Both the position numbers and the translations under genes were made by a program. Under the pieces are notes generated by a model, which worked only from the letters and a program-made list of their open reading frames with translations, ran no database searches and was not told the origin of the DNA. DNA of 64,000 bases from Patellaria atrata CBS 101060 (Eukaryota; Ascomycota; Dothideomycetes; Patellariales; Patellariaceae): positions 268,290 to 332,289 of the forward strand of contig MU006109.1 in assembly GCA_010093705.1 (NCBI GenBank). Direction: 5' to 3'. This document shows positions 49,001 through 59,425 of this stretch, in pieces (within the stretch, counting starts at the first letter, position 1; each line of letters starts with the position of its first letter).

Positions 49001-50846
49001 TCTGTATTCGTAGCAACTTCATTTGCTGGAACTGCAGCCTTTTCCGCGTTAGGTTTGCCTCTATCATTGCAACATCAGTTATGTCTGAGGATGTTAGAGC
49101 CCTAGGTCCAGTTGGAGTAACTGTCGAACCGGTGGATTTTGGTTTCTGTGTCTCAGTCTTTGATTACGACGCTTTATCCTTGTTGTCTGCGTCCTTCACC
49201 TCACGATCGTCTCTAGCATTATCAACCGGTTTCTCTGTCGATGACTTACCATCTTTGGTGTCGCCTTCTATGGCTTTTTCGGGATTCTTCTCGGAAGCTC
49301 CACCCAAAGCGAACGGGTCAGAAGTATCGTCCTTGCGTCTTTTAGCAATGACAAAATCAAATTCACAGTCCTGGAGTAGATTCTGTCTTTGAGATTGGAA
49401 AGTCTCCGAATTTTCCTGTGATTCGGAGTCCTTCTCTACCCATCCGAATTCCAATAGTCGATTTCCTACCGTCAATCCCCATAGTTCCTCTAAGCATTAG
49501 TCTATCTACAGAAATTCGTAGTACGATGCTGTCGAATTCAAGCTTCTGCATAGGGGTCTGCAACTCATAATTGTGAACAGCCTTCGCCAATTCTTTGATC
49601 TTATCAAATGTGACTTTTTGCATCGTGCCTTCAATCCAGGAAAAGTCCGTTGGTCGTGTTGCCGCAAAAAGCTCACCTTTAAGGAAGATGACAGTGGTAT
49701 TGAATGCCCACGAACCAGGGAACTTACGCCCCCCCCCTTCTTCCAAGGCGGTATTTTGGGTAATCTGCGCCTTAGCTTTATCGAGCTTCACGGTGGAGAC
49801 ATCTGCGGTGACAACAAAGTCGACCAAGGTCAAACTCTCAATACCCAACGGATTGATCCAGATCTCTCCACATCGAAGGACCATGTCGAGGTGTATGTTA
49901 GATGAAGATCACCTCCAGGAAGGTTGAGCTAGACATCTCCATAAATTTAGCTTTGAAAGAACTTTGGTTGTGTTCCTTTCGTCAACAACTTTTGAGGAAA
50001 CTTCCTTAGTGATAAGACCCGTTGGATTATCAAGTGCACCTTTCCTTTGTTGACCAAGGACGAAGAAGGTCCTAGTCCTGGTGGTAATGATCCAGGCACC
50101 TCACTGCTGCTTGGTGGAGGAGCTGTCGGCTGTCGAGAGGATTCGCCCTTCGGGTCTAGTTTCCGGGCAGCTTCTTTCTTCAAGTCGTCGAAAACGATAC
50201 GAACGCTAGCAGAATAAGCCGTAAGCAATGGCAGTCCAGCGGGAGAATAAATAACTAACCCGGTCATGCAGCCAGCAAGAGTGAGATTTTTAAATCTAAG
50301 ACATTCTGTAGAATCCAATGTAAGGCCAAGATGAGCAGAGAGCCGAATAACGATATCGGATTCAGATATAAATGGCTCGAAAATACTCAACGCATTGTCC
50401 AATAGCCCTCCAAGGCGCAAGTCAGTCCGCAGATATAGGCCAGGCTCTTCAGTACCACTTTTCTGGTCATACCATTTAAGACAGCAGTTCTCAAGAGCGA
50501 GTTCTCCCAGTGCTCTATTGTGAAAATCCGGAAAAAAAATAAAATCCACGAGGGCTAGCTTATCAAATATCTGCAACTCCAAAAATAATGGCTCCTCAAC
50601 AACCGGTCCTACACCAAGGAATCATGGATCACAGAAGTACGCTTTCTCTTCATCCGACATCTTGTCACATCCAGCCGGGTATACATTCTTCTGAGCTGTA
50701 GGTTTGATGGGAGGTACAGCTTGTACACGAACCCTCGACTCGGTCGGATCATAGTTACCTAACACACTATTCAATACCTCGTCGAGAGACTTCTGCGAGG
50801 ATGACGAGAGATTGCCCGGAGGTCCTCCTTCTGTAACCTGGGCCAT
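46060..50846 (-). pseudogene. Very large fungal protein of unknown function, disrupted
   Basis: Fragments in different frames, all on the minus strand and in a consistent order, come from one large gene that would encode well over 1,300 residues. The N-terminal part (ATG at 50846) has GNYDPTESRVRVQAVPPIKP and DKMSDEEKAYFCDP. Beta-rich fragments follow (around 50580-49950, 49880-49365, 48890-48610, 48330-47830 and 47830-47540). A long coiled coil is read at about 47240-46800. In-frame stops sit at 50624-50622 (TGA), 49166-49164 (TAA), 47188-47186 (TAA) and 46903-46901 (TGA), inside otherwise continuous frames. Apparent frameshifts lie near 49.9, 49.4, 48.95 and 48.35 kb. Normal-looking introns remain (for example near 48.63 and 48.40 kb). 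I recognise the type as a large uncharacterised fungal family but cannot name a function. The 3' limit is approximate. Confidence 0.65.
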
Positions 50847-50952
50847 TACGGATGGATCTTAAGGCTTGTATATTGAAAATCTCGCAATTGATTGATTTGA
50901 GGCTCGAAGCTGTTAACATTTAAAATAATATAGAGAATACGAAAAGTGAAGC

Positions 50953-51432
50953 TACTACGACGGTGGTCATTACGCTCAATGGTTCATAGTCCATTGGCTT
51001 ACTCTTGATCTAGAGAGTGAGAAGTTTCGCGGACGGTTGTTCATTGCTGACAACCAATTGGACGAGTTCTGAACCAAGATCAGCTCTAACATATCTGGTG
51101 CAATATAACTCCACAGATTCATAGTCTCGAAGGAATTCTTGTACGGTCAAGCGGATGAGAAAGGAAATCACAGATTCCTCGTATTGCATTACAAGTCTAG
51201 AAATCCTTTTCAGGTATGTCTCGTTTGGTTAGTGACGCAATTGCATTCACTAATGTGCTCCTTTGGCAATATGCAGTACCGTTTTGTCCCGTCAAAGTAT
51301 GTCAAGTTCGGATCTGGTGCACTCGACAAACTTGCCGCCGCTGATTACAGCTCTCCCGCCTTAGATCTGGCCGAGAAAGCAGCGAAGGCAGCAGTTGGTG
51401 ATCCGTTGCATGAGTTCGATTACGCAAAGTAG
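50953..51432 (+). pseudogene. Plus-strand gene relic, disrupted
   Basis: A continuous plus-strand frame begins near 50953 (YYDGGHYAQWFIVHWLTLDL), continues through FRGRLFIADNQLDEF, and after a GTATGT..GCAG intron (51214-51277) ends at a stop at 51432. It is broken by TGA at 51070-51072 and TAA at 51106-51108, both explicable as C-to-T changes in CGA and CAA. The coding sense resumes unchanged on each side. I do not recognise the family and no start codon is preserved. It lies head-to-head with the large minus-strand pseudogene, 107 bases away. Confidence 0.5.
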
Positions 51433-52047
51433 TTGCTTGGAGAGTTCAAGTGGACTTCTATCAATATGGCTTCCAAAGGCAATTTTGTTGAGATAGTAGG
51501 ACTAACGTACTGACCAACTTGAAATAAACTTGCGGGTTTCATTGTCTGTATTCGAGGGGTAATATAGGTATTGCCCGTCAGATTCCCGCTATATCGCCTC
51601 AAGCTACTTACCTTAGACATGATCTGGATTAGCTATTACTTGAAGTAGCTAGTTATTCCTATTAATTACGTCACTAGAAAAGAACTTCACCAGCCTTAAT
51701 TATACTACTCAGCACGACCAAACGACCATGATTCTGGATTTTGATCAATTGAATTGCAGCATGCATGGAAGGACGAAAATTGAGCGATTATTTTCGACTT
51801 CTACTGACATAGTGTCTCCTGAGCTATATAGGCAAGCATGGCAACTCTAGAAAGTATGCAGGGGATCGCCAAAGAGCGCTGTAGCCTTCTCCTTCAACTT
51901 CGCATTACCAATAACCTGCATTTTCCAAAATGTCCAAACCAACCTCGCTCTTATCCCAAAAATTATCAGTCATGAAACTATGCTAACCATTTTCAGTATA
52001 GTCTGGCTCTGTACTGAACTGAGAATTCTGCTTCAAGGCGGCTGCTT

Positions 52048-52465
52048 TTACTTTGAAAGCATCGAGTTTGCTTTTCTCGATGAAGATTTTGCCCTACCCC
52101 TCGGTGCTGTGGCCAGCTTTTGCGGGAGTAGCTTTGACTTATGTCCAGCAGATTGGAGAGAAGATGCAGGACTTTTGGAATTTGGGAAAGCGATGATACC
52201 TTTGGCTTTGATCTCAAAGTTGCATAAGATGTAGTCTGCAGATTTGTCCTTGCCCTTTTCTACCCACTTCACGTTCATATCTTTCCCTTCGAGTGTAGAG
52301 ATGAAGATTTTATCGCCTTTTTCAACAACCACGTTGAATAATCGACGGAGCAATCCTGATCCAACACATGCGTTCTAGATAGAGTGCTCGGCTTGCCCGA
52401 CAAGTGGGTGCAATACCGAGCTCCACTGTGATCCGTTGTCCAGGGTCAAGCCACATGTAGGTGAC
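52048..52465 (-). pseudogene. Minus-strand gene fragment
   Basis: Two overlapping minus frames look like one coding stretch with a frameshift. The first holds VTYMWLDPGQRITVELG and the second FNVVVEKGDKIFISTLEGKD and WVEKGKDKSADYILCNFEIK, a beta-rich pattern. A stop follows at 52048. No family is recognised. The fragment may belong with the neighbouring relics. Confidence 0.35.
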
Positions 52466-52742
52466 GAGAGCTGGACGAAACTCTATTGCTCAACATGCAT
52501 GTACTGACTGAACGCGGTATGATGAAAGACTTGTTTACTTCTTTTTACAGATGATTCTATGCAAGCAGGTTGTATACTGATTCTGTTGAAGATATAGAAC
52601 TAATGCACCGCATTTGGAACCTTTCTATACAATCGCTCTCATTGCTCACCACGAGTCAATTGGACAAACCCCCTGCAACTCGGCAGAGCACCCTTCCCCT
52701 CTGTATCATGAACCAGCAACAGAGTTATTAACATTCACACCC

Positions 52743-53156
52743 ATGATCCCTCAAAAAGACCTCAACTTTGTGAACGACTACCAGATTAGAAAGGCTAATG
52801 AATTCTCGCAACTTTGCATCAATTACGGGAACGAATTCCTAGCCAAATACAACGACATCAGAATCCCCCTGAACGGACAAGACGACCTCCTCGGCACTGC
52901 GTCGAATGTCATTATCGGAAAGGGATGGACGGTCGCTGATGCGCGGACCTTGGTTACAGGCCAGAAGAACGCATTCCTGCAGTTGGAAGAGCCTACTGTG
53001 CAACTACTAAGGCCGTTTGACACGCAGTATCAGAAGAAGGCGAGTGACGGTCAATGGAAGGATTTACTGCCTGGTGATTGGTTGCAACAGATGATACAGC
53101 TTGTGAACCATGAGTTCACAAAGTTGGAGGAAGTCATGGTGAATGAGCATGATTAG
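52743..53156 (+). CDS. Hypothetical protein, 137 residues
   Basis: Open frame from ATG 52743 (MIPQKDLNFVNDYQIRKANEF). It has an even, protein-like composition, helical character, and segments such as IIGKGWTVADARTLVTGQ and LLPGDWLQQMIQLVNHEF. No domain is recognised. The frame is open for another 43 codons upstream but without an ATG, so a 5' exon is possible. It stands beside pseudogene debris and could itself be a surviving piece of a larger gene. Confidence 0.4.
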   Translation: MIPQKDLNFVNDYQIRKANEFSQLCINYGNEFLAKYNDIRIPLNGQDDLLGTASNVIIGKGWTVADARTLVTGQKNAFLQLEEPTVQLLRPFDTQYQKKASDGQWKDLLPGDWLQQMIQLVNHEFTKLEEVMVNEHD

Positions 53157-55172
53157 CAAAGAGTTATCAGTTTGTCTCCGCTTTAAAGATAGTTTATCGA
53201 GCTTTTTCAAGTGGCTTCGCGTACCCTAATTGATACACGTCCATCCCATTATTTTACAAAATGCATCCCCTTTTTACCAACTAGTTCATGTATCAATGAT
53301 ATCTTCTCGATCATCTCATGGCAATAGCACTTCAATAGTCGCGTCTCGTCTAAACACCGGTTGAGCTGTTAAATATAGGCATATGTCCCTATTTGAAGCA
53401 CTTCGTGACTTCGTGTAGACGCGAAAGGGTCTATCTATACCCTGGCATTTAGTAGAGCGGAGTTAATAGCGTAGCTTACCTTAAACGCTAGGCACTATAA
53501 TGAATGTATAAAACTATTCTCCTTCTTACAGCACTCCCTAGAGGAGCTCTGGTCAGGTCTATTCCCCCGGAGTCATGGATTGCTTCTTATATTACACGGC
53601 TTGTCGTGATACATCCTTAGAAACAAGGTCAAGTATAAGATTCTGATCGAAAAATAGCGATGTCCAATGACCAATGTGCTAAAAAGGAATGTACATATAT
53701 GGAAATGAGAGGATGCACGTCTATCGAAAAGGGTCGTCTGTGAGAACCGGTTGACTATGCTCACAAAGGAGTAAAATAGTAGTATAGGTAGGATCATATG
53801 ATAACTATCGCCGTTTCCTTTCTAGCGAGTCGATAGAAACTTGACCAAAATCTACGGATCTAATAAGTGCAAGATGCAAAAATGAGTGCTTCTACCTTCG
53901 TACAGAAAATAGAAACGTATAAGGCACATCCAACCACATGTATGACTTAAGTCTGTAAAATGACAGGTTCGTCGAAGGGTTAATGATCTCCTTACCCTTG
54001 CTCCAAGCTCGGCAATAGGCGTTCAAATCAGAGATAGAGTTTAGGATCACAGCGTTGCTATCATCGGTGTTCGAGGAACGGGGAACTTCCAAAAAGGGAA
54101 ACGGGCAGCAACTTCTGGCAAAAACACCCAAGTACGGCGGGAGGGAAGGTAAAACGCAGCGGTGGTATCTCGGTGGGCACAACAGACAATACTTTATATA
54201 GTAGACCTCAAGAGAACAACCTTTAATTTTGGCGGCATGGCCGAGTGGTTTACGATTTCCTCTGTCCTATTTTCTTCTGTCAATTCCCTATCGGTCAAAT
54301 TTCTAAGTCTTTAGTTCGAGCCCTGCCTCCGCCAGAATATAAAGTTAAATGCGTTCGCCGGGTTAACTTTCCCTCTTCGGAGGTTTTTTTTTTGCTTTTT
54401 TTTTTTACCTTCCTATTATCTCTTCTTTTTATTTACTTAAGGGATCAGTGTTGTAGATTTTTATCGTATTCTAGAATTAAGCTCAACCACTCGTCGGTGT
54501 AAGGTAGAACTGGAACTACAGTAGTTCAACCTAAGAGCGTCTTATTTGATCATCGCATGTGTACCACACTAACACTTATTTAACGACGCAAGACAACATC
54601 AGAAGATAAAGGTAGCAGTAGGGCAAGCCGGGCTCATAATTCTCACGACTGTTCCATTTGTAAATATTCCGGGTCTAAAAGCTATGTAAGCAACTTAGTA
54701 AATCACCACACAAGCCATGATGTGCCTAATGACAAATTCGCCTTTTGCGATCCTTATTGCGCTTACATTCACCTTTTCGCTCAGACTTACAACGAGAAGA
54801 CAGTAGAAAGCGTGGTTATGCTTCTATTAAATTAGGGAAAACTCCTGAGTTAGATCGATACGATATGCACCTCGGGCTTTGTGACTATACAGAGCACTTT
54901 GAAGTACAAATCGACATGGAAATGACGGTGGTAGGCTATGTTAAGATCAATTGTATGTGGAAAAGGGAATTCAAATCAATATTCCGACAATGGACCCAGG
55001 TAATTGCGAGTCAGGATTCATCTGCTCCTTCACTAAGCGGAGTAAGACAATTCATAGTCGACTGTGACCAGTACATTGTAGAGTGTCAGTATATAAGTAC
55101 CATCTAATCCTCTGGGAATTTCCATTGACTACCCAACCTTCCTGAAATCACCAGTTCTGATTGACCACAACA
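53157..55172. other. Intergenic with SINE-like element
   Basis: Two kilobases of AT-rich sequence without a convincing gene. A plus frame at 54745-55107 begins only at TTG and has no recognised motif. The SINE-like element at about 54230-54410 is listed separately. Confidence 0.4.
54230..54412 (+). mobile_element. tRNA-Ser/Leu-derived SINE-like element
   Basis: The head GGCGGCATGGCCGAGTGG has a perfect A box (TGGCCGAGTGG, 54238-54248) of the tRNA-Ser/Leu kind. A B box AGTTCGAGCC lies at 54313-54322 and is followed by CTCCGCC, which can pair with five bases of the head. The anticodon arm and T stem are degenerate, so it is not an active tRNA. Downstream is CCCTCTTCGGAGG (54371-54383) and then long T runs to 54406, matching the 3' layout of the element at 12.1 kb. 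Confidence 0.5.
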
Positions 55173-56598
55173 ATGTTATCCCATCTTATAGCCGCGGTTG
55201 GCTTCCTTATCATTTCATTGTTCCCTGAAGGTGTACGCTCAGAGTCCGCACAATATCAGGGCGGAATATGCAAAGATGTTTCTATCCCAATCACTGTAAC
55301 CTCGGAAAACTTCGTCTGGGGATTACCTACGTTTAAGGATAACTTTGACGTTGCTGAAATTCTCTTTGAAGTGGCCCGTGACGATAGTGCCGAAGCATTC
55401 CATCCATTCATAGGGACTCGAAATGAAACGGCAACATACAGGATCGAGGGCACCGTATGTACACCAATGGTGAAAACACAGCAAAGGGAAAATACACTTC
55501 TTATTGCTACTCATGGTCTTGGATACGATCGCAGGTAAGAACGCCTTTCTCTTGTTGACTATAAGACCATGTTGACGTACATAGATATTGGGCTTCCACG
55601 TACAAGCCAAAGGACTACAATTTCGTGGAAAAAGCGCTCAAGATTGGATACTCTATTTTCTTCTACGACCGCTTGGGAACAGGAAAATCGCAAAAGTATT
55701 GAACTGATTGGAGAGGTTGACAAAAGTCTTGCTTACTGAGTGCAGAATTTCCGGTTTCTCGAACCAACTTGCAAACCAGGTGGAGCTCCTTGCAGCATTG
55801 TGTAAAGGCTTCCGCTCCGGAGGATTGATTCCAGGATTTGGTTCTTTCAAACAAATAGTGTTGGTGGGTCATTCTTATGGCTCGTCTTCTACACAAGGCG
55901 TTGCTCAGAAGTATCCGGACATCATTGACGGTATGAAACTGGCATACTCCTATTATAATGCATAGAGATAGTACCTCATCGATTATAGGGCTCGTGCTTA
56001 CTGGTATTGCATATTACCCCCCTCCGGATGCGGGCAAGATTACGCTGGAAGCATTTGCGCCGCGCATTGCAAAAACGGTCGATCCACAATTCTCGGACCG
56101 TGATAATGGTTATCTAGCATTTCGGGATATCCATGCCCATGCTCAAACGTACGTCTAAATGCCATTGATGAACAGAAACCCTCCTGATAATAGTCAAATC
56201 AAAGTTTCTTCAAACAGCCAAATTACGAGATCGGTGCTGTAGAATATGCACAGAGCATAGCGAATCCATTCGGGATCGCAGAGTTCTTGAGCTTATTCAT
56301 AGGCGGCAGCAACGCGAGCCCATTCCTCGGACCAGTACTTGTGAGTTTACTCTCGAAATTGCTTTGCTTCCAAGTGCTGACATCCCTCCTGGTGACTACC
56401 GGAGAATTCGACCTGATCGTGTGTGGGGGAGAGTGCAATTCAGTGTTCGCTAGAGATATTGCTCGCTCGGTTTTCCCAAGAGCGAGTGTTGTAGAACCTT
56501 ATGTGCACCCGGGAGTAGGACACGGAGTCAACTTCGGAAAGAACGCAACGGGGCTCTATGATGTAATTATTGATTTCCTGGAGAATCAGGGGTTTTAG
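55173..56598 (+). CDS. Secreted alpha/beta hydrolase
   Basis: Exons 55173-55534, 55585-55695, 55746-55930, 55989-56148 and 56205-56598 join in frame to 403 residues. A signal peptide is present (LIAAVGFLIISLFPEGVRS). The alpha/beta-hydrolase fold shows LLIATHGLGYDRR (oxyanion region), IFFYDRLGTGKS, the nucleophile elbow VLVGHSYGSSST with Ser, the acid strand near LLVTTGEFDLIVC, and the catalytic His in HPGVGHGVNF. A complete Ser-Asp/Glu-His triad is therefore plausible. Proteins of this type are annotated as AB hydrolase-1 secreted lipases or esterases in fungi; the substrate is unknown. The ATG at 55173 is chosen over an upstream TTG. Coding sequence reads through 56340-56355, where a GTGAGT occurs but need not be spliced. 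Confidence 0.82.
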
Positions 56599-56861
56599 CC
56601 TCGGAAGATTGGATAAGGTAGACAATATTTTTTGATGGTACCGGTAAGTACCTATACAGATGTGAGATACCCTAGGTCGTATGTTACCATAATCTGGGAA
56701 GACGTGGATATCTATAATAATTAGGGAAGCGCCAAGACATGTGATTAGGCATTCTCGTTAGCTTAGACTTAGAACTAAGATTAGAACTAGCGTCGCGTCG
56801 CGTCATCTAAAACCTCAGATCCTAGAATACCACGATCGCCTAGTAATACTACTCTTATGAG

Positions 56862-58919
56862 ATGGATTTTCAAGATGAAGATGACAACGAACTTCAAAGA
56901 GCTATTCAACTATCCTTGGAGCAGACGTATGAGCTTGGAAACTTATCAACGCCACTTCTCGGTGATGGCGCTCTCAGAGCATCCGTCAAGGCTGAAGACA
57001 GCCTCAGGACAACCACCCCAAGTAACACACACTCGCAACAGGCAGCCATCGATCTTACAGAGGATTCTCAGCATTCGAACAACTCCTCGAAAGAAATTTC
57101 TCCAGCTCCCTCCACTTTCCTGCTGAATCGCAAAGCTTTGGAACAAGAGAGACTTGCAAGAGTCGCTGGATTCAAAAGACGTGCCACTACGCCCCCAACC
57201 CTTCATCAACAGTCGGAATCTCGCAAATTGGCAAGACTGAATGATATGATTCCCGAAGATCTAGCAAAGGAATTGCAATACCCTCGCGGAGTGATCAAGA
57301 AAACCTGGGTACGAGGACAAGATAGAAACAATGACATCAAAATTGAAGAGGTCTTCAGGAAGGATGAGCTCAAGACTGCAGTGTTGAGTTCATTCCAATG
57401 GGATATGAATTGGGTCTTGAGCAAGGTGGATTGCAAGAAAACAAAGATCATATTCGTGTTAGAGGCTAAAGATGCTCGGACGGTTCGTTATCCGTTATTG
57501 TGTCATTACATGCATTTATTAAAGTTAGAAAAATATGTTTGGGAACTGCTAACAATTGCTAGCGGAATGAGTATATGCAAGCAGCTAAGGGATTGAACAT
57601 CTGTGATTTACGACTCTGCTTCCCACCTATGGTTGGTGAGTGGGGTTGCATGCATAGTAAACTCATGCTTCTTTTCTACGCGGATTCCTTGCGTGTCGTC
57701 GTTCCCAGCGCCAATCTTGTCAGTTATGACTGGGGAGAAACTGGAGTTATGGAAAACGTATGGGATCACCCCTTTATTTAAATGACTTTTCTAACTCTCT
57801 AAGACCGTTTTTCTTATTGACTTACCTCGCTATCCCGATGGACACTTTGCGACAGATGAAGAGTTAACCCCTTTTAGTCGTAACTTGTTATACTTCCTCG
57901 AAGCTATGGGTTTAGATGAAAGTGCACGAAAAGGGGTTCTCAAGTTTGACTTCCAGAACACTCAACACCTTGGTTTCGTCCACTCCATGTGAGTCTACGC
58001 TATACGCCGTGAACATTGTCATGCTCACGTCTACAGACCAGGCTCCCACCAAGGAGATGCCTTGAAACGCACGGGTTCACCAGGCCTTGGTGAAGTAGTA
58101 CGAAAATTAGGTATCGACACCTCTTCTCCTGTACAGGTGGACTCCGCTGTTGGTTCTCTCTCTAAATCTGAATTTCCGTACCCCTTCTAAATGAATAAAC
58201 AGTTCGCTTCACTAGGGGCCATAAACAATCAATTTCTGAAAGACATGTACTCCGCCATCAAGGGGGAAGGAAAAACCTCTTACGAAACAGATCGCCATAT
58301 CAAAGACCACTTCAGGGTACACTTTCCTACGAGGGAGACAGTGAGGAAAAGTAGAGGAGGGGTAAACGTACGAAATTGAATCAGAGTGAATCACCCGTAA
58401 AGTATTGCTGATCTGGTTTATAGAATGGTGGAACAATTTGTTTTCAGTCAAATTGGTACAATAGTATTTCATTCCCCAAAGACATCCTGAGAGACTATAA
58501 ATCTCGGCGGGATGGCATACTGAGTCATAACAAGGTATGTTGGATTCTGCAATAGATGATTTTGTGACTTTGCATTTGATGGTATGACTCATACTAATCC
58601 ACAAGATTAGATGCTCTTTGTGCGTGGGGTAAGGGAGGGCAAGAGGCTGGCCTGGGTATACACTGGCAGTTCCAATCTATCGGCGAGCGCCTGGGGAAGG
58701 CGTATGGTTGACAGAGCAACGGGTTATCCAAGGCTCACCGTTCGAAATTGGGAGTGCGGCGTTGTTGTTGTGATTCCGCCGAAAGACTTGGTTGAGGCCG
58801 ATCCAGCAATAATGACTACGGTACCAGACCTGGAAGTTTTCGAAGGCGAAGTTGATATTCCTTTTGAGGCTCCAGGAGAAGAGTATGATGGAAAAAAACC
58901 TTGGTTTTTTATGGAATGA
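56862..58919 (+). CDS. TDP1: Tyrosyl-DNA phosphodiesterase 1
   Basis: Nuclear repair enzyme that hydrolyses 3'-phosphotyrosyl bonds left by trapped topoisomerase I. Seven exons keep frame to 556 residues: 56862-57482, 57572-57757, 57804-57988, 58037-58136, 58203-58361, 58424-58534 and 58611-58919. The N-terminus has a ubiquitin-interacting-like helix (NELQRAIQLSLEQT), common in fungal Tdp1. The phospholipase-D-type HKD motifs are CMHSKLMLLFY with the downstream SANL, and ILSHNKMLFVRG with YTGSSNLSASAWG. Both catalytic His-Lys pairs are present. Other blocks are PPMVGEWGC, VFLIDLPRYP and NGGTICFQSNWYNSISFP. The end of exon 4 is uncertain: 58136 and 58148 are both in frame. Confidence 0.92.
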
Positions 58920-59425
58920 TGGGATACAATAATTGATAGTTATCATCTGAGTGGGTGTTGGGTCGGCGTTAATTGGGCGATATTGGTTAGTACTACTCAA
59001 AGGCGCGGGTGTCGACAGTTCCGTGCAACTTTGACATGGAGAGTTAAGGAGCACATGCATACTACATCATCAGATAGCCGACAGAGCATATTTCTTGAAG
59101 ATGCGATTGGTAGGAACATGATGAATGGAAGAATAACCATGATGTGCTAGCAGTCAATCGCCTTAAGGTAGGTTATAAGCAAGTGAAAGCGAACCGATAA
59201 ATTTACCAACAAACGTAACTTGGTTGCCTTAAAAGGCTCGCACGGACTTGAGAGTAAAGTTGATAAAATCGTTAGGGTTGGATATTTTGATGTTGGTGAT
59301 TTTCGCGCTCTTTTAGAATTTTCGATAATGGGATAGTATATGATCGTGGATTGTCCTTATAAATCACTTTTAAGGTTGCAGTTGACGGGACGTATGAGTT
59401 ACTCAAGTTACAAAAATCTGCCCCG
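58920..59425. other. Intergenic, no gene seen
   Basis: About 500 bases between TDP1 and the F-box gene. Nothing recognisable is present. Confidence 0.4.

Noticed and set aside
54745-55107. 120-codon plus-strand frame
   Set aside because: Opens only at TTG, has no recognised domain, and precedes the secreted hydrolase without a plausible join.
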